Notes: generated by a model not told the origin, from the sequence alone. Positions 31,682 to 41,960 are shown, counted from the first letter of the stretch. The stretch: 64,000 bases of DNA from Pseudomonas urmiensis (GCF_014268815.2 NZ_JABWRE020000001.1:5399001-5463000); one strand, 5' to 3'. Program-made: numbers and translations.

Positions 31682-33832
31682 ATGAGTAGCGGCAACAACC
31701 AGACACTTGAACACATTGCCCAGCGTTTCCTGGGTCGATTTCCTGATTTGCATGGCCTTGCCCGGCAGGCTGCCGGCCACGTGCTGCAGCGCCTGCTGGG
31801 GTACTGGCTCGATCCTGACGCGCTCTATTGGCATGAGTTCGAATCGGCCGCCAGCAGCTCGCTGAGTTACACCGGCTGGCGTCATCGGGGGCCGCCGCGG
31901 CGCTCGCTGACGTTAACTGAGCTGGTGATGCAGCGATTCAGTCCGGCGCAGCAAACCGACGCTGACCAGCTGTCTGTCTATGGCGGTTTCTATCGGGTGG
32001 ATGCCAGCCATGGCGAATATGACGAGCGCAACGAAGTTCGCCTGGCGCCCCAAGGGGTGCTGGATATGTTCTGGCAGATGAACTTCTCTGAGCGCTACAC
32101 GCAGTTGCTGCAAACTTTTCAGGCGCAACACAGTGAGGACTTCTGTGTGCTGGCCCGGGCGCGGTTTCTGGCTGCGCTTGAGCGGTCGGCACTTACCGAG
32201 GCGGAGCGCGCCGATCTGCGCGCGGCGAGCCTCGTGGTAGCCACTGTGCCGAGCACTGTGCAGGCGCTGCGTCGCAGCTGTGCGGCCTCGGCGCAGAGCG
32301 GCTGGAGTGCCATGAGCATTGGCGGCATCGCCGCCCGGACCCTGTTCCAGCGAACGCTCGGCACGGGCAGGTGCTGCCTGTACCTGGCGGATGAGCAGAA
32401 TGCGCTGCGGGTGTTCGATGACCGCCATGCACTGCAGGTGTGGTTGATCGGTCAGGCGGGTACGTCCGTGGGCCGCGAGCGTTTGATCGGCTACTTCATC
32501 GGCGGTGATGTCCTGGCGCAATCACTGCGGCCGCGCCTGCGCAACTACTTGAAGTTGTTGGCACAAGCGCGGGGCGATATCGGCATCGCCGGGCAGGCCA
32601 TCACTGGCGATCTGTTCGTACGCTTGCGCGAGCAAGCCATGGCGCAACTGGTCAACAACGCCCATGAGCGCCTGACCAGTAATGCCGAGCTGCGCAAGGC
32701 GGATTGGCTGGCCGGGTTGCAGGCTGCCAGCCTGATCATCGCACCCATGGCGCCGTTTGGATGGCCGGTGGTGCTGACTTCGCTGGGGCTTGGCGTGGGC
32801 AGTCTTGGCTTGCATCTGGATCGCGCCATCAATGGTAAGTCGGCCTGGCGCACAGCGGCGTGGTCGGCAGTGGTGCTGGATATCCTGTTCATCTTGTTGG
32901 ACGCGGCGATGATGCGCAGTGGCGAGTTGTTTGCCGGTGCGCGGCAATCGCTGCGGATCGGCGCGCAGAGCGAACTGGCCGTTTCCGGGCCTGACTGGGA
33001 GCGTTACATGCTGCCCGCAGCAGATGAGCTTCTGGCGTATTCCGATCGCGCTCTGGCGCGTCAAGAGTCGCTAATGGGCGCAGTGCCCTGGGCTGATCTG
33101 GATGTGTTGGGTACTAGTGGCGAATACCTGGATGCCTTCAGCGAGCCGTATCCGGTGTACCGCGACGAGTATGGCTATGGTTCGGCCGCCATCGCCGAAT
33201 ACACCAGCTCACCGGAGCGCTACAACAACCTCTGGCGTGGCTTGCCGCTCGAGGGCAGGCGCAGCGTCAGTATTCAGCGAAGCCACGACCTGGCGCATGC
33301 GCTGGGCCAGATTGGGGTGAACAATCAGTTAACGCTGTACCGGGCAGCGTCGGTATTACGCGGTACCGGCACGTCGGTGTTTCGCGAGGGTGGGGTAGGG
33401 GTGGGTGATGTGCTGGTGACCACCGATTTCACCTCGTTCACCGAGAACCCCTACGCGCTTTGGGAAGTGTTCAACAACCCACAGGCGCAGGTTAGCGGCA
33501 AGACGGTATTTGATGACCATGCGGTGGTGTATGTGCTGGAGCCAGGCGAGTTTGCTGAGGCTACGCCGGTGGCGCCGTTCTCGCGACGGCCGGATGAGGT
33601 CGAGTCGTTGATGCTGCCGGGGCGTTATCTACAGGTCGAGAAAGTGACCGCTGTGAAGGGAATGAACCATCGGTTCATGGAGGTACGGCTGAAGGGATTG
33701 GGTCAGGTGCCGGCGGGGGCGAGGGTGTATGAGATGCGTACGGGGGAGGTGTTTGATCGGGAGGTATTGGCGCGGCGACTGGGGGCCGATGATGACTCGT
33801 TGATGCGGCGGTTTTTCCCTATTCCAACCTGA
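31682..33832 (+). CDS. DUF6543-like protein with C-terminal ADP-ribosyltransferase-like domain (candidate toxin)
   Basis: This protein has 716 aa and no signal peptide. Residues 40-165 look like the DUF6543 'dermonecrotic toxin' region of large Pseudomonas toxins (LDPDALYWHEFESAASSSLSYTGW, RRSLTLTELVMQRF, YDERNEVRLAPQGVLDMFWQ). Residues 345-410 hold hydrophobic segments (ASLIIAPMAPFGWPVVLTSLG; WSAVVLDILFILLDAA) that could insert in a membrane. The C-terminus matches arginine-type ADP-ribosyltransferases: Arg554 in LTLYRAA, TTDFTSFTENP at 580-590 in place of the STS motif, and E639-V-E641 in EVESLMLPGRYLQV. No immunity or secretion gene is adjacent. Domain calls are by eye. Confidence 0.72.
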   Translation: MSSGNNQTLEHIAQRFLGRFPDLHGLARQAAGHVLQRLLGYWLDPDALYWHEFESAASSSLSYTGWRHRGPPRRSLTLTELVMQRFSPAQQTDADQLSVYGGFYRVDASHGEYDERNEVRLAPQGVLDMFWQMNFSERYTQLLQTFQAQHSEDFCVLARARFLAALERSALTEAERADLRAASLVVATVPSTVQALRRSCAASAQSGWSAMSIGGIAARTLFQRTLGTGRCCLYLADEQNALRVFDDRHALQVWLIGQAGTSVGRERLIGYFIGGDVLAQSLRPRLRNYLKLLAQARGDIGIAGQAITGDLFVRLREQAMAQLVNNAHERLTSNAELRKADWLAGLQAASLIIAPMAPFGWPVVLTSLGLGVGSLGLHLDRAINGKSAWRTAAWSAVVLDILFILLDAAMMRSGELFAGARQSLRIGAQSELAVSGPDWERYMLPAADELLAYSDRALARQESLMGAVPWADLDVLGTSGEYLDAFSEPYPVYRDEYGYGSAAIAEYTSSPERYNNLWRGLPLEGRRSVSIQRSHDLAHALGQIGVNNQLTLYRAASVLRGTGTSVFREGGVGVGDVLVTTDFTSFTENPYALWEVFNNPQAQVSGKTVFDDHAVVYVLEPGEFAEATPVAPFSRRPDEVESLMLPGRYLQVEKVTAVKGMNHRFMEVRLKGLGQVPAGARVYEMRTGEVFDREVLARRLGADDDSLMRRFFPIPT

Positions 33833-33850
33833 GCGGGTGCTCATGAAGAA

Positions 33851-33877
33851 GCTTGGGGCTGCGCAGCAGCCCCAAGC
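33851..33877. terminator. Bidirectional hairpin between convergent genes
   Basis: The stem gcttggggctgc / gcagccccaagc is 12 perfect base pairs with a three-base loop, between the ART gene stop and the betA stop. It has no long T-run, but its position suits termination in both directions. Confidence 0.7.
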
Positions 33878-33891
33878 GGATAACGCGCAAA

Positions 33892-35589
33892 TCAGCCTTG
33901 CTTCACTTCACGCATCGACTTGCCTTTGACTGGCGCGCCGTTAGCCACGTAATACTTGGCCGTGCTGCGCGGCAGTGGCTTGCGACCACGGATCTTGTCG
34001 GAGATTTTCTCGGCGATCATGATCGTGGTGGCGTTGAGGTTGCCGGTGATGATGATCGGCATGATCGAGGCATCGACCACGCGCAGGCCTTGCATGCCAT
34101 GCACGCGGCCTTCGTTGTCGACCACCGCCATCTCGTCGCTGCCCATCTTGCACGAGCAGGATGGGTGGAACGCGGTCTCGGCGTGCTCACGGATGAACTT
34201 ATCCAGCTCTTCGTCGGTTTGCACATGCTCACCCGGGCTGATCTCGCGACCACGGTACGGGTCCAGCGCTGGCTGGGCCATGATCTCCCGGGTCAGGCGG
34301 ATGCCGTCGCGGAATTCCTGCCAGTCCTGCTCGGTGGCCATGTAGTTGAACAGGATGCTCGGGTGCTGGCGCGGGTCCTTGGACTTGAGCTGGATACGGC
34401 CGCGGCTAGGCGAACGCATCGAGCCCATGTGCGCCTGGAAGCCGTGTTCCTTCACGCCATTGGAGCCGTTGTAGTTAATCGCCACCGGCAGGAAGTGGTA
34501 CTGGATATTCGGCCACTCGAACTCAGGACGAGTACGGATGAAACCACCGGCCTCGAACTGGTTGCTGGCGCCGATGCCAGTGCCATTGAACATCCACTCG
34601 GCGCCAATGGCCGGCTGGTTCCACCACAGCAGCGACGGATACAGCGAGACCGGCTGGGTGCAGGCGTACTGCAGGTACAGCTCCAGGTGGTCTTGCAGGT
34701 TCTCGCCGACGCCCGGCAGGTCGTGCACGACCGGGACGTCGAGGCTTTCCAGCAGGGCGCGCGGGCCGACGCCGGAGCGTTGCAGCAGTTGCGGCGAAGC
34801 GATTGCGCCGGAGCTGACGATGACTTCCTTGCGGGCACGCGCTTCGACGCGCTCTTCGCTGTCGCCGACCAGGTAGGTCACGCCCACGGCGCGCTTGCCG
34901 TCGAACAGGATACGGTCAGACAGGGCGTGGGTGACGATGGTCAGGTTCGGACGTTTCTTGGCCTGGTCCAGGTAACCGCGAGCGGTGCTGGAACGACGGC
35001 CTTTCTTGGTCACGGTGCGGTCCATCGGACCGAAGCCTTCCTGCTGGTAGCCGTTGAGGTCTTCGGTGCGCGGGTAGCCGGCCTGCACGCCGGCTTCGAC
35101 CATGGCGTGGAACAGCGGGTTGTTGCCGGCTTTAGGCGTGGTGACGCTGACCGGACCTTCGCCGCCGTGGTAATCGTTCGGGCCGATGTCACGGGTTTCC
35201 GCTTTGCGGAAGTATGGCAGGCAGTCCAGGTAAGACCAGTCTTCCAGGCCTGGAAGCTTGGCCCAGCCGTCGAAGTCCAGGGCGTTGCCACGGATGTAGC
35301 ACATGCCGTTGATCAGCGAGGAGCCCCCCAGGCCCTTGCCGCGGCCACATTCCATGCGGCGACCGTCCATGTGTGGCTCTGGATCGGTCTCGTAGGCCCA
35401 GTTGTAGCGGCGACCCTGCAGCGGGAAGGCGAGGGCGGCTGGCATCTGGGTGCGGAAGTCGAAGCGGTAGTCCGGACCGCCGGCTTCGAGCAGCAGTACG
35501 CTGACGCTGGCGTCTTCGGTCAGGCGGGTGGCGATCGTGTTACCGGCCGAGCCGGCACCGACGATGATGTAATCGAATTCTTGGGACAT
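33892..35589 (-). CDS. betA: Choline dehydrogenase
   Basis: BetA (565 aa) is a membrane-associated FAD enzyme of the GMC oxidoreductase family that oxidises choline to betaine aldehyde. It shows the FAD-binding motif [17 protein letters not shown] at residues 7-23, the GMC signature [20 protein letters not shown] near 82-101, and the C-terminal HPSCSCKMG and [16 protein letters not shown] blocks with the catalytic His. It is the last gene of betI-betB-betA on the minus strand, separated from betB by a hairpin. Confidence 0.97.
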   Translation of the reverse strand: MSQEFDYIIVGAGSAGNTIATRLTEDASVSVLLLEAGGPDYRFDFRTQMPAALAFPLQGRRYNWAYETDPEPHMDGRRMECGRGKGLGGSSLINGMCYIRGNALDFDGWAKLPGLEDWSYLDCLPYFRKAETRDIGPNDYHGGEGPVSVTTPKAGNNPLFHAMVEAGVQAGYPRTEDLNGYQQEGFGPMDRTVTKKGRRSSTARGYLDQAKKRPNLTIVTHALSDRILFDGKRAVGVTYLVGDSEERVEARARKEVIVSSGAIASPQLLQRSGVGPRALLESLDVPVVHDLPGVGENLQDHLELYLQYACTQPVSLYPSLLWWNQPAIGAEWMFNGTGIGASNQFEAGGFIRTRPEFEWPNIQYHFLPVAINYNGSNGVKEHGFQAHMGSMRSPSRGRIQLKSKDPRQHPSILFNYMATEQDWQEFRDGIRLTREIMAQPALDPYRGREISPGEHVQTDEELDKFIREHAETAFHPSCSCKMGSDEMAVVDNEGRVHGMQGLRVVDASIMPIIITGNLNATTIMIAEKISDKIRGRKPLPRSTAKYYVANGAPVKGKSMREVKQG

Positions 35590-35626
35590 GCGAAGTACCC
35601 TCGTTTGCGGTGATCAGGAAGCGGGA

Positions 35627-35652
35627 ACGCCCGTGCCGAGCGGCACGGGCGT
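35627..35652. terminator. Intercistronic hairpin between betB and betA
   Basis: acgcccgtgccg and cggcacgggcgt form a 12-bp stem with a two-base loop. Without a clear T-run it may act as an attenuating or mRNA-stabilising hairpin rather than a full terminator, since betA needs read-through from betB. Confidence 0.6.
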
Positions 35653-35667
35653 GACTACACGGGGTGC

Positions 35668-37140
35668 TTAGAACACCGAGGTGTAGCCGCCCAGCTCAAC
35701 CTGGACCGACTTGATGCGGGTGTACTGGGCCAGCGAGCTGACGCCGTTCTCACGGCCAACGCCCGACTGCTTGTAGCCGCCTACTGGCATTTCAGCTGGC
35801 GACTCACCCCAGGCGTTGATCCAGCAGATGCCGGCTTCCAGCTGGTGAATGATGCGGTGGGCGCGGCTGATGTCGTTGGTGCATACGCCAGCGGCCAGAC
35901 CGTACTCGGTGTCGTTGGCGCGGCGGATGACTTCCTCTTCGCTCTCGTAGGAGAGGATGCTCATCACTGGGCCGAAGATCTCTTCCTTGACGATGGTCAT
36001 GTCGTCGGTGCAGTCGGTGAACACGGTCGGGGCAACGAATGCGCCCTTGGCGAAATCACCTTCGGTCAGACGCTCGCCGCCGCACAGCACGCGGGCACCT
36101 TCTTCTTTACCCTTGGCGATGTAACCCAACACGCTTTCCATGTGCTGGAAGCTGACCAGCGGGCCGAAGTTGGTGTTTTCGTCTTCTGGGTTGCCGACAC
36201 GGATGCGCGCAACGCGCTCGGCGATCTTGGCTTCGAAGGCGGCTTTCATCGCGGCAGGGATGAACACCCGAGTGCCGTTGGTGCAGACCTGACCGGAGCT
36301 GTAGAAGTTGGCCATCATGGCGATGTCGGCGGCCTTGTCCAGGTCGGCGTCGGCGCAGATGATCAGCGGCGATTTACCGCCCAGTTCCATGGTGACTTCC
36401 TTGAGCGAGGAGCTCGAAGCGCTGGCCATGACTTTCTTGCCGGTGGTGGTGCCGCCGGTGAAGGAAACTTTCTCGATGCGTGGGTGCTCGGTCAGCCAGG
36501 TGCCGACTTCGCGGCCGCTGCCGGTCAGTACGTTGAAGACGCCGTTTGGCAGGCCAGCTTCGGTGTAGATTTCAGCCAGTTTCAGGGTGGTCAGCGAGGT
36601 GACTTCCGACGGCTTGAAGATCATCGCGTTGCCAGCGGCCAGGGCTGGAGCGGATTTCCACAGGGCGATCTGGATCGGGTAGTTCCACGCGCCGATACCG
36701 ACGGTCACGCCCAGCGGCTCGCGACGGGTGTAGACGAAGGAGCTTTCGCGCAGGGGGATCTGCTCGCCTTCGATGGCCGGCACCAGGCCTGCGTAGTATT
36801 CCAGCACGTCGGCGCCGGTGACGATGTCGACGTAGCGGGTCTCCGAGTACGACTTGCCGGTGTCCAGGGTTTCCAGCTGGGCCAGCTCGTCATTGCGCTC
36901 GCGCAGGATGTCGACGGCGCGACGCAGGATGCGCGAACGCTGCATGGCGGTCATCGCCGCCCAGACTTTCTGGCCACGCTCGGCGCTTTCGACGGCTTTC
37001 TCGACGTCAGCCTGGGTAGCACGCTGCACGTGGGCGAGGACTTCGCCGGTAGCCGGGTTGATGGCTTCGAAGGTGGCGTCAGAGCCAGCGTCGACATAAC
37101 CACCATCGATGTAGAGTTTTTGCGTTCCGAAACGGGCCAT
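35668..37140 (-). CDS. betB: Betaine aldehyde dehydrogenase
   Basis: BetB (490 aa) oxidises betaine aldehyde to glycine betaine with NAD(P)+ in the cytoplasm. ALDH-superfamily motifs are complete: the [12 protein letters not shown] block with the general-base Glu, [15 protein letters not shown] with the catalytic Cys, and [11 protein letters not shown]. The length is normal. It lies 39 bases downstream of betI. Confidence 0.97.
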   Translation of the reverse strand: MARFGTQKLYIDGGYVDAGSDATFEAINPATGEVLAHVQRATQADVEKAVESAERGQKVWAAMTAMQRSRILRRAVDILRERNDELAQLETLDTGKSYSETRYVDIVTGADVLEYYAGLVPAIEGEQIPLRESSFVYTRREPLGVTVGIGAWNYPIQIALWKSAPALAAGNAMIFKPSEVTSLTTLKLAEIYTEAGLPNGVFNVLTGSGREVGTWLTEHPRIEKVSFTGGTTTGKKVMASASSSSLKEVTMELGGKSPLIICADADLDKAADIAMMANFYSSGQVCTNGTRVFIPAAMKAAFEAKIAERVARIRVGNPEDENTNFGPLVSFQHMESVLGYIAKGKEEGARVLCGGERLTEGDFAKGAFVAPTVFTDCTDDMTIVKEEIFGPVMSILSYESEEEVIRRANDTEYGLAAGVCTNDISRAHRIIHQLEAGICWINAWGESPAEMPVGGYKQSGVGRENGVSSLAQYTRIKSVQVELGGYTSVF

Positions 37141-37179
37141 AGTGTCCTCGCAAGTGCAGTGTGTGGTTGGCTTTGCGCG

Positions 37180-37836
37180 TCACGCTCCTGCCGGGTGGGC
37201 AAGTGCCGTGCGCGCTTGTTCAGCGGCCTGGTCGGTTGTGGCCAGGGTGTGCTGCTTAGCCAGTTGTAGATCCATGTATTCGTAGGCAATCCGTATTGCC
37301 TGCTCGGTGTCGAATGCATCTCCCGACAGAGCGCCACGCAGCCAAAGGCCGTCGATCAGCGCTGCCAGCCCGCGGGCTGCCTTGCGCGCATGGTAGAGCG
37401 GCAGGGCGCGGCGGAACTGACAGCACAGGTTGGAATACAAGCGGTGATCGTTGATCCGCTGCAACCTGTGCAAATCGGGCTGGTGCATGCTGGAGGCCCA
37501 GAAGGCCAACCAGGTTTTCATTGCCGGGCCGTTCACCTGGCTGGCATCGAAGTTGCCCTCGATGATCACTTTCAAGTGAGCGCGCGGGCTGTCGTCCGTC
37601 AGGGCCTGGCGACGTGCTCTTACGCCTTCGTTGAGCATGTTCATGATGTAACGCATCGTCGCTGCGATCAGGCCGTTCTTGTCCCGAAAGTAGTGACTGA
37701 TGATGCCATTCGACACCCCGGCCAAACGGGCAATAAGCGCAATGCTGGCGTCCCCCAGTCCGACCTGATCGACCGCCTGCAGGGTGGCTTCGATCAACTG
37801 CTGGCGGCGGATGGGTTGCATACCGACCTTGGGCAT
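37180..37836 (-). CDS. betI: TetR-family repressor of betaine synthesis
   Basis: BetI (218 aa) represses the bet genes and is released by choline. The N-terminal HTH is clear ([42 protein letters not shown], residues 9-50), followed by the ligand-binding helical domain. The C-terminus runs about 20 residues past the usual ~197-aa length. AGGAG nine bases before the ATG sets the start. It is first in betIBA and faces betT divergently, with a perfect palindrome about 70 bases upstream. Confidence 0.95.
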   Translation of the reverse strand: MPKVGMQPIRRQQLIEATLQAVDQVGLGDASIALIARLAGVSNGIISHYFRDKNGLIAATMRYIMNMLNEGVRARRQALTDDSPRAHLKVIIEGNFDASQVNGPAMKTWLAFWASSMHQPDLHRLQRINDHRLYSNLCCQFRRALPLYHARKAARGLAALIDGLWLRGALSGDAFDTEQAIRIAYEYMDLQLAKQHTLATTDQAAEQARTALAHPAGA

Positions 37837-38312
37837 CTTGCTTTCTCCTCAGGCCTGCGGGCAGACGACAAGCGGCTGCCTCGGCGAAGGCCAGTCTATT
37901 TTGTTTTGATTGAACGTTCAATCAATAAAGAATAAGCTCTGCGACAATTTGTGCCATTGACAGTTTTTCAGCTGTTTCAAGCGGCACTGATTGTCACCCC
38001 AGGAAATCGTGTAACCCCCGGAATACAAGGCGTTGACGGGCTAGAGCGATGCGAATGACAGATTCTGCCGAACGGTCACTGGCCGTGCGAAGGCCCTTGG
38101 AGCGGGCGAGATGAGCTGTGGCTAATGCGCGCACCCAAGCATGGGAGGCGGCTCGCACACAGGCCATCTGTCTGGTTTTTTGCAACGTTTCGATTCGGGA
38201 TCACGGTTTCCAAGGTGCTTTTATAACACCTGACGCAGTAGGGCTATTGCACCAATTGCGCGGGAAATGACTGATTAGCCTCCACAGCCGCACTCCCCGG
38301 AGCATTCGTGCA
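37837..38312. other. Divergent betI-betT intergenic region
   Basis: This 476-base gap contains the BetI-type palindrome at 37906-37925 near the betI end. The rest (37930-38312) has no convincing ORF, REP or hairpin; it presumably carries the betT promoter and leader, but no clear -35/-10 pair stands out. Confidence 0.6.
37906..37925. promoter_or_regulatory. BetI operator (perfect 20-bp palindrome)
   Basis: TTGATTGAACGTTCAATCAA is a perfect inverted repeat 70 bases upstream of betI, in the betI-betT divergent region. Such a dyad is what a TetR-type dimer binds, and BetI sites of this sequence type are known. Choline would relieve repression of betIBA and possibly betT. Confidence 0.85.
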
Positions 38313-40316
38313 ATGAGTTCTGCCTCCCTAACCAAACCCCCCGCCGAGAGGGTCCGGGTCAACAACGTGGTGTTCATCACCTCCGCGCTGCTGATCCTTG
38401 TGTTGACTGCCTTGCTTATCGCTGTACCGGAAAAAGCCGGTGAAGTTCTCAACGTCGCCCAGACTTGGCTGACCCGCACTTTCGGCTGGTACTACATGCT
38501 GGTGATCGGCGGATACCTGGTATTCGTGGTGGTCCTGGCCTTCTCCAATTTCGGCAAGCTCAAGCTTGGCGGCAAGGACGACCAGCCTGATTTCAGCTAC
38601 GGCGCCTGGGCCGGCATGCTGTTCTCCTCCGGTATCGGTATCTCGCTGCTGTACTTTGGCGCCTCCGAGCCGCTGGACCACTACTTCAATCCGCCTGAAG
38701 GCCCTTCGGCCAGCGCCGAGGCTGCGCGCCAGGGCCTGCAACTGACCTTCCTGCACTGGGGCCTGCATGGCTGGGCGATCTACGCCCTGGTCGGCCTGGC
38801 CGTGGGTTACTTCGCCTACCGCCACAACCAGCCGCTGGCATTGCGCTCGGCGCTGTACCCATTGATGGGCGAGCGTTGGGTCAAGGGTGGCGCCGGTCAC
38901 GCAGTGGACATCTTCGGTATGTTCGTGACCCTGCTGGGCCTGGTGACCAACCTGGGTATCGGCTCGATGCAGGTGGCCTCGGGGCTGGAATACCTGTTCG
39001 GCATGGACCACAGCAAGACCAACCTGCTGATCGTGATCCTGGTCATGGCCACGGTCGCCACGGTGGCGGCGGTTTCCGGTGTGGAAAATGGCATCCGCCG
39101 TCTGTCCAACCTGAACATCCTGCTGTTCAGCGGCCTGTTGATCTTTGTCCTGCTGGCGGGTGACACCCTGCACCTGCTCAACGGCTTCGTGCAGAACATT
39201 GGCGACTACCTCAACGGCATCGTGCTCAAGACCTTCGACCTCTACGTCTATGAAGGCGAGGCCGGCAAGTCCGAGCGCTGGTTGGGCCTGTGGACCGTGT
39301 TCTACTGGGCCTGGTGGATCTCCTGGGGCCCATTCGTCGGCATGTTCATTGCCCGTATTTCCAAAGGCCGCACCGTGCGTGAGCTGGTCGCGGGCGTGCT
39401 GTTGATCCCGCTGGGCTTCACCCTGGCCTGGCTGTCGATCTTCGGCAACACTGCGCTGGACCTGGTGATGAACCATGGCGCCGTGGAGTTGGGCAAAACC
39501 GCATTGGAGCAGCCGTCGATGTCGATCTACCAGCTGCTGGAGTATTTCCCAGCGGCCAAGATCGTCATTGGTGTAGCGGTGTTCGTGGGCTTCGTGCTGT
39601 TCCTCACCCCAGCCGACTCCGGCGCGGTGATGATGGCCAACCTGTCGTGCAAAGGTGGCCAGGTCGACGAAGACGCGCCGCATTGGATGGTGGTGTTCTG
39701 GTCGGTGGTGATTACCCTGGTCACCATCGGTTTGCTGTTCGCGGGTAACTTCGCGGCGATGCAGACCATGGTGGTACTGGCCGGGCTGCCGTTCTCGGTG
39801 GTGTTGGTGCTGTTCATGTTTGGCCTGTACAAGGCCATGAAGCAGGATTCGCAGCTTGAGCAGGAGCGTGCCGAACTGGCCGCCCGTGGTCGTCGCGGTT
39901 TCAGCGAGCGCCTCAGTGCGATGGACCTGCAGCCGACTCAGGCCGTGGTTCAGCGCTTCATGGACAAGCAGGTCAGCCCTGCGCTCAAGGATGCCGCCGC
40001 ACAGTTGCGCACCCTGGGCTTCGAGGTCGAAACCCGAGTGGGCCAGTCGCGCAACATGATGGGCCTGCGGGTGATGATGGAAGAGGGTAATCCATTCGTC
40101 TATGAAGTGAGCCTGGACGGCTACATGGCCGCGCCGAGCGAGGCACCGGTCGAAGGTGAGCCGGAAGTCCGCCAGCGTTTCTACCGCGCCGAGGTGTACC
40201 TGCACGACGGCAGCCAGGAGTACGACCTGATGGGCTTTACCCCGGAGCAGGTGGTGCGTGATGTGCTCGATCAGTTCGAGAGCCATCGCCAGTTGCTTGG
40301 CCGTGTCTATAGCTGA
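38313..40316 (+). CDS. betT: Choline transporter, BCCT family
   Basis: This is a 667-aa inner-membrane choline importer driven by proton motive force. Twelve helices span about residues 20-510; the BCCT signature sits in TVFYWAWWISWGPFVGMFIARISKGRT (aromatic choline-binding box). The GISLLYFGASEPL segment has Ile-Ser rather than the sodium-coupled Gly-Met-type motif, as in proton-coupled BetT. A long C-terminal cytoplasmic tail (about 150 residues) fits the osmosensing BetT subtype. It is divergent from betIBA. Confidence 0.95.
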   Translation: MSSASLTKPPAERVRVNNVVFITSALLILVLTALLIAVPEKAGEVLNVAQTWLTRTFGWYYMLVIGGYLVFVVVLAFSNFGKLKLGGKDDQPDFSYGAWAGMLFSSGIGISLLYFGASEPLDHYFNPPEGPSASAEAARQGLQLTFLHWGLHGWAIYALVGLAVGYFAYRHNQPLALRSALYPLMGERWVKGGAGHAVDIFGMFVTLLGLVTNLGIGSMQVASGLEYLFGMDHSKTNLLIVILVMATVATVAAVSGVENGIRRLSNLNILLFSGLLIFVLLAGDTLHLLNGFVQNIGDYLNGIVLKTFDLYVYEGEAGKSERWLGLWTVFYWAWWISWGPFVGMFIARISKGRTVRELVAGVLLIPLGFTLAWLSIFGNTALDLVMNHGAVELGKTALEQPSMSIYQLLEYFPAAKIVIGVAVFVGFVLFLTPADSGAVMMANLSCKGGQVDEDAPHWMVVFWSVVITLVTIGLLFAGNFAAMQTMVVLAGLPFSVVLVLFMFGLYKAMKQDSQLEQERAELAARGRRGFSERLSAMDLQPTQAVVQRFMDKQVSPALKDAAAQLRTLGFEVETRVGQSRNMMGLRVMMEEGNPFVYEVSLDGYMAAPSEAPVEGEPEVRQRFYRAEVYLHDGSQEYDLMGFTPEQVVRDVLDQFESHRQLLGRVYS

Positions 40317-40333
40317 CAACGGTTGAAGCAAAA

Positions 40334-40370
40334 GAGAAGGGCCCTGTTCGTGAGAACAGGGCCCTTTCTC
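40334..40370. terminator. Bidirectional terminator between betT and the protease gene
   Basis: agggccctgttc and gaacagggccct form a perfect 12-bp stem with a four-base loop, flanked by aga and tttctc. It lies in the 64 bases between convergent stops. Confidence 0.88.
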
Positions 40371-40380
40371 GTTGCGCCGC

Positions 40381-41883
40381 TCATTTTTTCCCTGAAGCCG
40401 CTGGTTGTAACAGATCGGTGCGTACTGCAGAGCGTTGCTCTATCAAGTCTTCACTGACCGTGCACAGCGTCAGTGGTAGTTGCTGGGCCTTGAACTCATA
40501 GCGCTTATGGCGCAGGTGACGAAAGCCAGCGGGATCCTGGCAGTCAGTGGTCGCAGGTGGCCCGCGCTTTACCCGGTACAGGGTCAGGTGCGGCGGTGCG
40601 GTGCGCCAACTGACTTGTACATTGCCATTGGGCAGCGCTGTGACGGTCATGTCGGGGTCTGGCACGGGAGCTGCGGGAAGCAGCTGGGTCGCTAGGCTCA
40701 GGCTATTGCCCATCAAGGCCGGGGAGGGCTTGTGCTCGGCTGAGTCCACGCCGATCAGGCAGAGGAAGTGCCAGCCTGGTTCTGGACCGATGGGCTCGTC
40801 AATGTGATTTTGCTCAGCAGCGATAGTGCCGCTGTAGCCCTCAGGGTTTTCACAGGCGAGCGGGTTGCGCACGGTTTTGAATCGGTAGCGTGGCGTATTC
40901 AGGGAAAAGCTAAGGCCCCACCTGGGTAGACGCTCGTTACCCTCTGCATCGGTCGCGATCTTGGTGAGCGATCGGGGATTTTTTTCGACGATCAACTCAA
41001 AGCCCGGCAGCAGTTGGCAACTGTCCAGTGACAGATTGGCAAAGCCTTGAGCGAAACACCCTTGCAAGCGGCCCAGTGGTATGGAAAAGCCCGTCGTCAA
41101 CGCGGGTTTATCGGTTTGAACCGGCACTTGGCAGGGGCTGCTCAGTGAGCAAGGGGCAGCTTTGCCGCTTATCGGTTCAGAAACGCTGTTGAGCACGCTG
41201 AGCAGGCGGCCACTTTGCACATCGATCACTGGGCTGCCGGAGGAGCCGGGTCCCAGGCCTAGGCAGTCGGTGCTGTAGATGTTGCGCCATACCCACGGGG
41301 CTGCGATCACGAAGTCGGTAGTGGCCTGGCTGCAGGTTGTCAGGCGCAAGCCAAGCTCATTGGCGGATGACTCGCCGATGACATGCACGTTTGCGCCAGG
41401 GGGAGAATCTGCGGCGAGCGCTAACGGCACAATGCCTTGCGCCATGACCTGGCTGAGACTCGCGTCCAGCTCCAATAGGGCCAGATCGAGGCCCTGCATG
41501 CTGCTCCACAGCGTGCGTTTGAGGGCGAAGGTGTGGCGCTGGTCCTGGGTGTCTACGAAGAAGTTGAAGCTGATGCTGCCTTCGATCTCAGTGTCATGGC
41601 CGATCACGCCGTTGCGTTTGTCCACGCAATGCCCCGCGGTGACCAGGTAGGCGGGGCCTGATGCGGCCATTCCGGGCGCGCGGCTGTCGATCAGGCTGGC
41701 AATGCATTGGCTACCGCCTGGCCGGGTCAGGCGGCCAATGCCGGTCCATTGGCGACGCTCACCGTGGGCATTGGTCAGCAGCTCAGGGGTGGGGACCGAA
41801 GGCTGGACGGTATCTTCGGCGCTGGCCGTTATGGCCAGGCTGATCAGGGCTGCGCCCAGGCAGAAAGGGTGGCGCTTGAACAT
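40381..41883 (-). CDS. Secreted trypsin-like (S1) serine protease
   Basis: This is an exported protein of 500 aa. A signal peptide (MFKRHPFCLGAALISLAITASA) is followed by an S1 protease domain at about residues 45-290: His85 in LVTAGHCVD, Asp133 in GLDLALLEL and Ser215 in GPGSSGSPVID. The remaining ~200 residues contain a beta-rich, fibronectin-III-like stretch (DPDMTVTALPNGNVQVSWRTAPPHLTLYRVKRG). Several cysteine pairs suggest disulfides formed outside the cytoplasm. It is a lone gene with a shared terminator at its 3' end. The substrate is unknown. Confidence 0.85.
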   Translation of the reverse strand: MFKRHPFCLGAALISLAITASAEDTVQPSVPTPELLTNAHGERRQWTGIGRLTRPGGSQCIASLIDSRAPGMAASGPAYLVTAGHCVDKRNGVIGHDTEIEGSISFNFFVDTQDQRHTFALKRTLWSSMQGLDLALLELDASLSQVMAQGIVPLALAADSPPGANVHVIGESSANELGLRLTTCSQATTDFVIAAPWVWRNIYSTDCLGLGPGSSGSPVIDVQSGRLLSVLNSVSEPISGKAAPCSLSSPCQVPVQTDKPALTTGFSIPLGRLQGCFAQGFANLSLDSCQLLPGFELIVEKNPRSLTKIATDAEGNERLPRWGLSFSLNTPRYRFKTVRNPLACENPEGYSGTIAAEQNHIDEPIGPEPGWHFLCLIGVDSAEHKPSPALMGNSLSLATQLLPAAPVPDPDMTVTALPNGNVQVSWRTAPPHLTLYRVKRGPPATTDCQDPAGFRHLRHKRYEFKAQQLPLTLCTVSEDLIEQRSAVRTDLLQPAASGKK

Positions 41884-41960
41884 GGAAGTCTCCGTAATGT
41901 TTGGAGTTCCATTGTTTTCAACTGCCTGGGCGGCAAGCGGTAGATAGATCTGACAGATAG

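Noticed and set aside
33853..37269. Two long plus-strand frames opposite betA and betB
   Set aside because: Antisense shadows; betA and betB motifs are complete on the minus strand.
38328..40331. 667-codon minus-strand frame
   Set aside because: Exact antisense shadow of betT; composition is His/Gln/Glu-rich, typical of such shadows.
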